Source: Oscillospiraceae bacterium (lineage in GTDB: Bacteria; Bacillota; Clostridia; Oscillospirales; Ruminococcaceae). From it: 7,643 nt of DNA. Positions 1 to 5,986 of the stretch are shown piece by piece. The stretch spans positions 1 through 7,643 of the forward strand of contig DNUB01000219.1 of assembly GCA_003508605.1 (NCBI GenBank), written 5' to 3'. The notes under the pieces were generated by a model that did no database searches, was not told the origin of the DNA, and was given only the letters and a program-made list of their open reading frames with translations. Each line of letters starts with the position of its first letter. Position 1 is the first letter of the stretch. A program made the translations under genes and the position numbers.

Positions 1-1199
1 CCTTGGATAAAACCTCTGATGAATTGATTGCCTTACTGGGTGTGCCAAAAAACGAGGAATTTTTTTATGATGAAGATGGAATGATCAGCGGTCATACAAT
101 GGAATATTTGCTCAATAAGAATGCTTATGTTTCATTTGATATGAAGAATGACAAAGCATCTACAGTAAATCTGACCTTGTATAGCGATAAATTACCAATG
201 GAAATGGATTATATCAAAGGTTTGTTTGAGTATTCACAAAGCGACTTGGAAAACGTTTTCGGTTCACCGATATATTTCTATTTCGATTCAACAAATTATG
301 TGAATGTTCTTTCATACAATGCCTTCACCTCAAATATTGACACAGACAGCGGCTTAGTGAATTATATGGAGATTTCAGCAAATGCAGCAGCTGTCAATGG
401 GGAAACGTTGAATAAATCCTCATCAGAAATAATAAGTCTTCTTGGCTCTCCCGCTGATAAGGGCGATTATTCAGATAACTATCATAAATATTTTATGAGG
501 TACATTTTGGAGGAGAAGTGGGAGCTCACTATTCTGATGAAGGACGCCAACAGCCATGCACATAAAATTTGCGTCAAGCCGTATTCGAAAGAAAATCCTG
601 AAGATGTGACAATGTCTTATTCTACAAGAGACGGTTATAACTCCACTTTAACATTAGACCCTTATGGCGGATTTGTCCTTAATGTAAACAGAATGTCATA
701 TTTTTCAAATTTTTCAGGTACTTATCAAGAAACCGAAAAAGGATATAAGTTTGAGGTGGCAGTTGGAAGAGGTGAGCTTGAAGAATTTGAAATGATAGCT
801 CAAGGAAAGAACTTAATATTCTACGGTGAAAACATTGGAGCAACCATTAACGGAGTTACTACATATTATCCAAATCGGACTCTCGATGAGATTATATATA
901 ATGGAGATTCGGTATTTCAAGCTCTTAAGCTTAACGGAAATGCTCCTTTCAGTGTTCTTGAGGGTGAATTTAATGCCAATCAGCTTACCGTTGACGGAAA
1001 GAAACTGAACATAACCAGAGATGAAATTATACGCACATTGGGCGCTATGAGATCTGAATATTCTGATGGGTCAACAGGAGAATATATGTTAACCTATTAT
1101 ATTGTGAAATCCTATACAACCTTTGATGTGACTTTTTACTTTAATGAATACGATGGCAAAGCACAAAAAGTAACAATAAAAGAGCTATATATGCCATAA
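1..1199 (+). CDS. Repeat-containing protein of unknown function, 5' end missing
   Basis: The frame is already open at the left edge and the first in-frame codon (TTG at 3) has no visible ribosome binding site, so this is the C-terminal 399 or so residues of a longer protein ending at TAA 1197-1199. Counting from that TTG, four diverged copies of one unit can be seen. They begin near residues 1 (LDKTSDELIALLGVP), 75 (FEYSQSDLENVFGSP), 136 (LNKSSSEIISLLGSP) and 335 (LNITRDEIIRTLG). Each has a short helix-like D/E-[IL]-I-x-x-L-G-x-P head followed by a beta-rich tail full of Tyr and Phe. Between the third and fourth copies lies a different beta-rich block (about 205-280) with a GGFxLN...GTYxE pattern, as in small barrel or lipocalin-like extracytoplasmic domains. 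I do not recognise the family. The A/T-rich codons match the two genes that follow, and an 18-nt gap suggests one operon. The missing N-terminus might carry a zinc ribbon and membrane helix like its neighbours, but that is inference. Confidence 0.85.
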   Translation, partial: LDKTSDELIALLGVPKNEEFFYDEDGMISGHTMEYLLNKNAYVSFDMKNDKASTVNLTLYSDKLPMEMDYIKGLFEYSQSDLENVFGSPIYFYFDSTNYVNVLSYNAFTSNIDTDSGLVNYMEISANAAAVNGETLNKSSSEIISLLGSPADKGDYSDNYHKYFMRYILEEKWELTILMKDANSHAHKICVKPYSKENPEDVTMSYSTRDGYNSTLTLDPYGGFVLNVNRMSYFSNFSGTYQETEKGYKFEVAVGRGELEEFEMIAQGKNLIFYGENIGATINGVTTYYPNRTLDEIIYNGDSVFQALKLNGNAPFSVLEGEFNANQLTVDGKKLNITRDEIIRTLGAMRSEYSDGSTGEYMLTYYIVKSYTTFDVTFYFNEYDGKAQKVTIKELYMP

Positions 1200-1212
1200 A
1201 CTTAGGAGAGTG

Positions 1213-1237
1213 AAACAATGTTTTGTTACAAATGCGG
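1213..1237 (+). repeat. 25-nt direct repeat at two gene starts (second copy 1816-1840)
   Basis: The 25 bases covering the last part of the ribosome binding spacer, the ATG and the first seven codons are identical at 1213-1237 and 1816-1840. Identity at the base level, including silent positions and upstream spacer bases, points to recent duplication or gene conversion of the zinc-ribbon gene head rather than protein-level convergence alone. Downstream of the repeat the two genes are unrelated. Confidence 0.8.
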
Positions 1238-1802
1238 AAATCAATTACCCAATGGAGCTATATTCTGTAACAAGTGCGGCACAAAAGTATTTGGCGGTGA
1301 AATACAGAAAAAAACACCCGATACAGCAAATACAAACTTTGAAACAAAGAAAATCACCGCTTCACCTGTTACAAACGAAAAGACTCCAAGCGAGGTAACG
1401 CATTCGGTGATGATAGCGGGGAAGTATTATGATATTGAAAATACAACACATCTGCAAATCAAAACGGCGATAACCGATGCAGATATGATAAATATAAGCA
1501 AACTGGTTAATTTGACGTCGCTGGATCTTGAAAAGCTGAATATTTGTAACATAACTCCTTTGGCACAGCTTACCAACTTAGTCAAATTGGATTTAAGCTT
1601 TAACCAAATAAGCGACCTTACTCCTTTGTTACATCTCCCCAATTTGACCGAGCTATGGTTAATAAGCAACAATATAAGCAATCTCACCCCATTAGAAGGC
1701 TTGCACAAATTGACATTCCTAAGCTTAAGCCTCAACAAAATAAGCAGGATAAAATTACATAGACTTAAATCTCAACTACCCCAATGTAGGATTGTATTTT
1801 GA
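1218..1802 (+). CDS. Zinc-ribbon protein with leucine-rich repeats
   Basis: A 194-aa protein. The ATG is preceded by AGGAG (1204-1208) at 9 nt, which fixes the start. Residues 1-21 form a four-cysteine zinc ribbon (Cys3, Cys6, Cys17, Cys20 in a CxxC-x10-CxxC layout). Residues 25-60 are a Lys/Thr/Pro-rich linker. Residues 68-95 form a cap-like segment, and residues 96-183 hold four 22-residue leucine-rich repeats of the internalin/SDS22 type (LxNLxxLxLxxNxIxxLTPLxx), the last one degenerate. There is no signal peptide or membrane helix, so it is probably cytoplasmic. The LRR face suggests a protein-binding role and the ribbon a structural or binding head; the partner is unknown. It lies 18 nt after the preceding gene and 18 nt before the next zinc-ribbon gene, so it is probably co-transcribed with them. 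It is short for an LRR protein but the frame is intact and ends in TGA. Confidence 0.85.
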   Translation: MFCYKCGNQLPNGAIFCNKCGTKVFGGEIQKKTPDTANTNFETKKITASPVTNEKTPSEVTHSVMIAGKYYDIENTTHLQIKTAITDADMINISKLVNLTSLDLEKLNICNITPLAQLTNLVKLDLSFNQISDLTPLLHLPNLTELWLISNNISNLTPLEGLHKLTFLSLSLNKISRIKLHRLKSQLPQCRIVF

Positions 1803-1820
1803 TATTTTAGGAGGAAAACA

Positions 1821-2288
1821 ATGTTTTGTTACAAATGCGGCAAAGAATTACCCGATGATTCCGAGTTTTGCTATCAATGCGGAACAAAAACCGTTAGTAT
1901 GACACAGACTGAGCAAAATCCTACCCCACCATATCCGCAAACAGTATCTGCCACGCCAACCGATTATCCGAAGCAACCTTCTGTAACGCCACAGCCCGCT
2001 ATGTATCAATCGTCACAATTTCTCCAACAGCCTTATTCATATCCAGCTCAAACGCAATCAGTTCCAATATCGTACATAGCAAATCCACAGGCAACTGTTA
2101 AAAAAAGACATAAAGCGTTAATTCCTGTCGCAATCGGAGTTTTGGCTATAGCTATTTTATTTGTATATTTGGCATTTTTTTACGGCGACAATGTTTATGT
2201 CGCTTCGCTTAAAGCACATACTCCTTTTAATACTTTTTCTTATTCCTTTGATGATGTGTTTGGACAGTATTTTGATTCGCTGGAATAG
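1821..2288 (+). CDS. Zinc-ribbon membrane protein, cut short by in-frame TAG
   Basis: 155 residues are encoded before TAG 2286-2288. The ATG follows AGGAGG (1809-1814) at 6 nt. Residues 1-21 repeat the zinc-ribbon head of the preceding gene (Cys3, Cys6, Cys17, Cys20). Residues 30-90 are a Pro/Gln/Tyr/Ser-rich, probably disordered linker. Lys/Arg residues at 94-98 precede one membrane helix (about 99-121). This predicts a cytoplasmic ribbon with an outward-facing C-terminal domain. That domain has only begun when the stop occurs: residues 133-155 (FNTFSYSFDDVFGQYFDSLE) look like the start of a domain I recall from other Firmicutes zinc-ribbon membrane proteins, where a Trp follows at about this place. 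Reading continues open in the same frame to 2537 (see next entry), so the intact protein would be about 238 residues. Either the gene is inactivated, the base is a sequencing error, or TAG is occasionally read through. TAG is used as an ordinary stop at 5852-5854, so code reassignment is unlikely. Confidence 0.75.
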   Translation: MFCYKCGKELPDDSEFCYQCGTKTVSMTQTEQNPTPPYPQTVSATPTDYPKQPSVTPQPAMYQSSQFLQQPYSYPAQTQSVPISYIANPQATVKKRHKALIPVAIGVLAIAILFVYLAFFYGDNVYVASLKAHTPFNTFSYSFDDVFGQYFDSLE

Positions 2289-2537
2289 AAGTCTTTTGAT
2301 GAAGGAAAAAGCAATTCAAGCCTTGTGGAAATAAGCGGAGACATAAAAAAAGTGGGTAAGCATTTTGTGTTACACGTTTTGGTAATAAACAACGGAGATA
2401 GCTGCACATTTAAGCTTCGATCATTATTTTACGATGGTCATGGAACATCTAATCAAGACGAAATGACTGAGTTTTTATACAGAATGTTTAGTGCTTATGA
2501 CAGTGGATATAAAGACCTTTCAAGTCTTCTTGCATAA
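2289..2537 (+). pseudogene. Detached 3' part of the zinc-ribbon membrane protein gene
   Basis: 82 sense codons (2289-2534) and TAA 2535-2537 follow the TAG directly in the same frame, with no frameshift. The encoded segment begins KSFDEGKSNSSLVEISGD and has alternating hydrophobic strands (FVLHVLVINN, CTFKLRSLFYD), as expected for the rest of the extracytoplasmic domain begun upstream. The best internal start, GTG at 2325, has no properly spaced ribosome binding site, so independent translation is doubtful. Restoring TGG (Trp) in place of TAG would join both parts into one continuous reading frame. I interpret this as the orphaned C-terminal half of the upstream gene, not as a separate gene. 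Confidence 0.7.
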
Positions 2538-2538
2538 T

Positions 2539-2575
2539 TGAACATAATAAAAAGATCTTTTTGTGAGAATGTTCA
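2539..2575 (+). terminator. Nested inverted repeat after the zinc-ribbon gene, possible terminator
   Basis: Two nested palindromes follow the TAA at 2537. The outer arms TGAACAT (2539-2545) and ATGTTCA (2569-2575) are perfect complements over 7 bp. Inside them lies the self-complementary AAAAAGATCTTTTT (2549-2562), whose 3' half also gives a T5 run. It could act as a weak, possibly two-way, end of the left operon. The stem is A/T-rich and the T-run is short, so this is tentative; a protein-binding site is the alternative. Confidence 0.4.
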
Positions 2576-2615
2576 TGAGATAATTTAATAATATCATAAA
2601 TCCAAATCGATTATC

Positions 2616-2654
2616 TTTACATTACAAATATATATTATATATTTGGCATATAAT
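2616..2654 (+). promoter_or_regulatory. Likely sigma-A-type promoter for the right-hand block
   Basis: TTTACA (2616-2621) lies 16 nt before TATATT (2638-2643), a good -35/-10 pair. A consensus TATAAT also sits at 2649-2654 but lacks a well-spaced -35. A perfect 19-nt A/T palindrome (2626-2644, 9-bp arms around a central T) overlaps the spacer and the first -10, where a repressor could bind. Transcription starting about 2650-2662 would give a short leader before the small peptide gene. Confidence 0.5.
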
Positions 2655-2674
2655 CCGGAGTGCCAACAAACGAT

Positions 2675-2681
2675 AAGGAGG
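2675..2681 (+). promoter_or_regulatory. Ribosome binding site of the 35-codon gene
   Basis: AAGGAGG is an essentially full match to the anti-Shine-Dalgarno sequence. It is 7 nt from TTG 2689 but only 1 nt from the in-frame GTG at 2683, which makes TTG the favoured start. This strength is out of proportion for a random short frame and is the main reason to call a gene here. Confidence 0.7.
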
Positions 2682-2688
2682 AGTGCGT

Positions 2689-2796
2689 TTGGAAGGTGTA
2701 AAAACAGCAGAAACCGCATTAAAAGCAGCCGCTACACTAATAACAGTTGCATTAACCATTATCAAATTCATAGGTCTAATCAGCAAATTATCTTAA
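2689..2796 (+). CDS. Small hydrophobic peptide (35 aa), unknown function
   Basis: A TTG-initiated frame of 35 codons ending in TAA 2794-2796. The product starts MEGVKTAETALKAAATL and continues with a hydrophobic, Ile/Leu/Val/Thr-rich half (about residues 14-32) with Lys at 26 and 33. The first part is an Ala/Lys/Glu helix and the second could span or lie on a membrane. It has its own likely promoter upstream and a hairpin with a T-rich tail 27 nt downstream, so it may form a complete small transcription unit. The family is not recognised. Possible roles are a membrane-active toxin-like or regulatory peptide, a small partner of the downstream system, or a leader peptide controlling read-through into the helicase gene. 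The peptide lacks the runs of a single amino acid typical of biosynthetic attenuators. Evidence for translation is good; function is unknown. Confidence 0.6.
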   Translation: MEGVKTAETALKAAATLITVALTIIKFIGLISKLS

Positions 2797-2822
2797 AGAC
2801 GTCTGACAGAATATAGAGCAAT

Positions 2823-2857
2823 AGCAGAGCTTCCCACCACGGGAGGCTCTGTTTTCT
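2823..2857 (+). terminator. Hairpin with T-rich tail before the helicase gene
   Basis: CAGAGCTTCCC (2825-2835) pairs with GGGAGGCTCTG (2841-2851) through one G-U wobble, around loop ACCAC (2836-2840), followed by TTTTCT. This is a good intrinsic-terminator shape. It would end the small-peptide transcript and might attenuate transcription into the helicase. The only Shine-Dalgarno-like sequence upstream of ATG 2858 (GGGAGG, 2841-2846) is buried in its 3' arm. Confidence 0.6.
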
Positions 2858-2860
2858 ATG
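2836..2860 (+). repeat. Shared spacer words, copy 1 (copy 2 within 5876-5930)
   Basis: ACCACGGGAG (2836-2845) and GTTTTCTATG (2851-2860) both recur exactly in the next spacer, at 5921-5930 and 5876-5885, but in the opposite order. In both places ACCACGGGAG takes part in a hairpin. Confidence 0.5.
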
Positions 2861-5854
2861 CTCCGAAAACAAAAGGAAGTGATAAAAATTGCACAAGCAA
2901 ATTTAATGAAAATCGAATACCTCGACCTAAAATCCGAAACCCGCTTAGAAGCCTACGCCAACACAATCGTCCTCGAAAAGGAAGGTAATGTTAATTACAT
3001 AGCGGCGATTCGTTTCGGCGGTTACCCCGAAAGCGTCAAAGGAATGTGCGAGGCTATCTATGGCGGCGGCACAATAACAATCGAGGATAACGTCAATTTC
3101 CTGACCACATACAGCCGAGCCAAGCAATACCGCAAGGAATTTTCCCATGACGGTATTTATGCCGAAGCTACCCTGCTTATCTGTGACGAGGAGCAAAGCG
3201 CCGATACCGAGAAAAACCTGACCCAAAACAGCAAGCCCTGCAAATGTTACCTCTTTTGCGAGCACAACAACCCCGACCGATTATTCGAGGAGTTGGACAA
3301 GAAAACAGGCGTTCCGCTAATCCCTGAATTTAAGGAATACGTCCTGTCCGAACTACAAAAACGTGGTATTCTAAAGCCTTTGCAGGTTATCTCAAACAGA
3401 GAAAATTTCGATGTGTGGCTGCTAACCTTGACGGAGAACGAAAGGAACATTATCAGTGTTGTCAACGAGGGCTTAAGATCGGGAGCAATTTCAATTCCAA
3501 AATCAACGGGAAAAGAGTTTCCCAACGTCCGCTCCGTAACCCAGTATCTGAACACATTCGGCGTATTGATAGCTGAAAGAATCAAGAATCAGTTTCAACC
3601 CCTATTCGACCCCGCAACCGAAACCCTATCTCCGGAAATATTGGCGGTAAACGAAAACATCAAGAAAAACACCGGTTACAGTCTTTACGACGCTCAGCTT
3701 GCAGTATGCGAAGCACACAAACGCTGTCTGGAACAGAAAAAAGCAACCTTGTGTATAGCCGAGTGCGGTTCAGGAAAAACCAAAATCGGTATAACCTCGC
3801 TCCACGCCTACCAACAGCGCATCGCAAAAAATAATCAACCCTTGAAACATTTTAATATAGTCCTCTGCCCCTCACACATGACCAAAAAGTGGGTTCGTGA
3901 AATTGAGGAAACCTTACCGAACACCTTTGCCATAGTTATAAACAGCATATCCGAACTAAAGACCGCTTACTCTGCCTATGAAAAAGACAGCAAAACCTGT
4001 TACGTCATAATGTCCAAAGAAAAAGCCCGCGACGGCTACATGAAACGACCTGCAGCCGTATGGAATCGGCAAAGACAGGCGTTTGTTTGTCCCGATTGTC
4101 ATAAGGTTATTGAAATGGATTTGATTGACGAAGGCTCTAAGTACAGAGTAAAGGCGGATTCGCTGTTCTTTAAGCGAGAGAATAAGCAAAACCATAAATG
4201 TGATAATTGCGGTTCTCTGCTGTGGACAGCGCTGCTCCCCGATGAGCAGTCAGAATGGGTGAAGGTTTCAAAGTTCGGTTTTGTCCACCGTCAGCACGCT
4301 TTTGAATATCTGGCAGGGATAAATAAAAATCCCGCAATATATAAGGCGATTGAAGATATTGCAAATAATCCCGAAGGTCATTTTACAAGTGCCGGAGCAT
4401 ACAGAAGATTTCCTTTATCTACTTACATTAAACAGAAAATGAAGGGAAAAATAGACGGCTTAATAATCGACGAGCTGCATAATTATAACAACAATTCGGG
4501 ACAGGGTGATGCAATGGGAGAATTATTCCAAGCCGCAAAAAAGGTTGTGGGAATGACCGCAACCTTGATAAACGGCTACAGCTCGGGAATATTCCATTTG
4601 CTCTACCGCATTTCACCGAATTTGATGTTAAAGGACGGCAAGCGTTACGATAAGCCAACCGACTTCAATGCCGAGTACGGCGTAACGGAAAGTGTCTACG
4701 AAATAGCAGCTCCCGACTACAACTCCAACCGCCGAACCTCAAAGAAAAAGATAAGGGAAAAGCAACTGCCGGGCGTATCGCCGTTGGTGTATTCCCGTTT
4801 TCTAATGGATTCGGCGGCTTTTCTCAGCTTGAATGATATGGGCAAAAACCTGCCAGAATATGAGGAAATCCCTGTACAGCTTCACATGAATGAGGACGTG
4901 GCGCAGGAATACTACCGACTTGAAGAAGGGTTTAAAACAGTATTACGCTCTCAAAAGGATATATCCAAAAAGGTGATGTCAGCGTATTTGGGATTGCTTA
5001 CCGTCTATCCCGACCAGCCTTACGGACAAAAGCCAATAGTCCACCCTATAAGTGGTGACGAGTTGGTTGTACCGAAAGATGTTTCAAGCTTCAACGAACT
5101 ACACGAAAAGGATTATTCGGTGCTTGATGTTGTTAAGCGCAAAACCCAAGCAGGCGAGCGAGTGCTGATTTATACGAGTTGGATTCGCACTGATACCCAA
5201 GAAAAGTTATATAACTTGCTTACAGAAAAAAGGTATAGGGTAAGTACCCTAACTGCCGCAATACCGCCTAACAAGCGCGAAGAATGGGTTGAAAATCAAG
5301 TTAAGAATGGAATACAAGTGTTGATAACAAATCCAAGCCTTGTTGAAACAGGTTTGGATTTAAACTATTTCACCACATTGTATTATTATAACATAGCATA
5401 CAACCTATTCACCCTGCGGCAATCGTCAAGGCGTTCATGGCGCATAAACCAAAAAGCACCGAGGATAGAAGTGTACTTCTCATATTATGAGGGCACAATG
5501 CAAAATCGTGCTATAAGGCTTATGGCGTCAAAGTTGGCGGTTGCGGGAATGATTGAGGGAAATTTTACAGATGAGGGTTTGGCGGCAATGTCCGACTGCT
5601 CGGATATGACAACTGCCCTTGCCAGAGAGCTAACTCAGGGAATAAAGGACGAGGTTGAGGATTTAAGTGCTGTGTTTAAGAAAATGGCTGTGTTAAAGCC
5701 TACGGTTGACGAAGAAGTAACCGATGTAACTGAGCCGAAAGTTATTATTGACGATACTTTATTGACATTTGTAAACTGCACAAAACCAATCAGAGCAATG
5801 ATAGAACCCGATATTTCGCTTAACAAAATTTATGATGAATTATCGGCAGCATAG
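2858..5854 (+). CDS. SNF2-like superfamily 2 helicase/ATPase with zinc-ribbon insert
   Basis: A 998-aa protein, expected to use ATP hydrolysis to move on or remodel DNA or protein-DNA complexes. Numbered from ATG 2858: motif I AECGSGKT (301-308, Lys307), motif Ia VLCPSHMTKKW, motif II DELH (538-541), motif III TAT (567-569), motif V around TNPSLVETGLDL (824-835), and motif VI QSSRRSWRINQ (855-865), which has the SNF2-type QxxRxxR spacing. A four-cysteine zinc ribbon (Cys411, Cys414, Cys448, Cys451) is inserted between motifs Ia and II. About 280 N-terminal residues match nothing I know, and the last 100 or so are acidic and unassigned. The start is uncertain: ATG 2858 abuts a hairpin and has only a buried ribosome binding site, while ATG 2906 (beginning MKIEYLDLKS) lacks one; GTG 2879 and ATT 2888 lie near AAGGA 2873-2877. 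The protein stops at TAG 5852-5854. It precedes a JAMM/E1 pair, suggesting a joint role in a mobile-element or defence-type system. Confidence 0.85.
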   Translation: MLRKQKEVIKIAQANLMKIEYLDLKSETRLEAYANTIVLEKEGNVNYIAAIRFGGYPESVKGMCEAIYGGGTITIEDNVNFLTTYSRAKQYRKEFSHDGIYAEATLLICDEEQSADTEKNLTQNSKPCKCYLFCEHNNPDRLFEELDKKTGVPLIPEFKEYVLSELQKRGILKPLQVISNRENFDVWLLTLTENERNIISVVNEGLRSGAISIPKSTGKEFPNVRSVTQYLNTFGVLIAERIKNQFQPLFDPATETLSPEILAVNENIKKNTGYSLYDAQLAVCEAHKRCLEQKKATLCIAECGSGKTKIGITSLHAYQQRIAKNNQPLKHFNIVLCPSHMTKKWVREIEETLPNTFAIVINSISELKTAYSAYEKDSKTCYVIMSKEKARDGYMKRPAAVWNRQRQAFVCPDCHKVIEMDLIDEGSKYRVKADSLFFKRENKQNHKCDNCGSLLWTALLPDEQSEWVKVSKFGFVHRQHAFEYLAGINKNPAIYKAIEDIANNPEGHFTSAGAYRRFPLSTYIKQKMKGKIDGLIIDELHNYNNNSGQGDAMGELFQAAKKVVGMTATLINGYSSGIFHLLYRISPNLMLKDGKRYDKPTDFNAEYGVTESVYEIAAPDYNSNRRTSKKKIREKQLPGVSPLVYSRFLMDSAAFLSLNDMGKNLPEYEEIPVQLHMNEDVAQEYYRLEEGFKTVLRSQKDISKKVMSAYLGLLTVYPDQPYGQKPIVHPISGDELVVPKDVSSFNELHEKDYSVLDVVKRKTQAGERVLIYTSWIRTDTQEKLYNLLTEKRYRVSTLTAAIPPNKREEWVENQVKNGIQVLITNPSLVETGLDLNYFTTLYYYNIAYNLFTLRQSSRRSWRINQKAPRIEVYFSYYEGTMQNRAIRLMASKLAVAGMIEGNFTDEGLAAMSDCSDMTTALARELTQGIKDEVEDLSAVFKKMAVLKPTVDEEVTDVTEPKVIIDDTLLTFVNCTKPIRAMIEPDISLNKIYDELSAA

Positions 5855-5921
5855 TGAGCAAATCGCATAAGGTTTGTTTTCTATGATCGACAGGAGAGCA
5901 TACAAAAAATGCAAGGATTTA

Positions 5922-5955
5922 CCACGGGAGAGAACCTTCCGTGGCTTTCTTGTTT
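5922..5955 (+). terminator. Hairpin with T-rich tail between helicase and JAMM genes
   Basis: CCACGGGAG (5922-5930) pairs with CTTCCGTGG (5936-5944) over 9 bp (one G-U) with loop AGAAC, followed by CTTTCTTGTTT. It probably gives partial termination after the helicase gene, lowering expression of the JAMM/E1 genes. AAGGTT (5869-5874) is fully complementary to AACCTT (5933-5938) and could form a competing, anti-terminator-like pairing. The 132-nt spacer shows no clear promoter of its own. Confidence 0.55.
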
Positions 5956-5986
5956 GAGAAAAAATAAAAATTAAGGAGAAAAGAAA

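Noticed and set aside
2286..2288. TAG reassigned to an amino acid (pyrrolysine-like or alternative code)
   Set aside because: TAG ends the helicase gene at 5852-5854 with stops and a hairpin soon after, and nothing nearby suggests recoding machinery.
2539..2575. LexA/SOS-box-like half sites GAACAT and ATGTTC
   Set aside because: The half sites are separated by more than 20 nt, whereas Gram-positive SOS boxes need them about 4 nt apart (GAACnnnnGTTC).
2797..2804. AGACGTCT palindrome just after the small peptide gene
   Set aside because: Eight-base palindromes are common by chance, and there is no second copy or link with a promoter.
5883..5957. 24-codon frame from ATG 5883 in the helicase-JAMM spacer
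   Set aside because: It has no good ribosome binding site and runs through the hairpin; its ATG belongs to the repeated GTTTTCTATG word.
5909..5974. 21-codon frame from ATG 5909 ending at the JAMM gene ribosome binding site
   Set aside because: AGGAG (5892-5896) is 12 nt away, the product is a short nondescript peptide, and the frame overlaps the hairpin. It cannot be told from chance.
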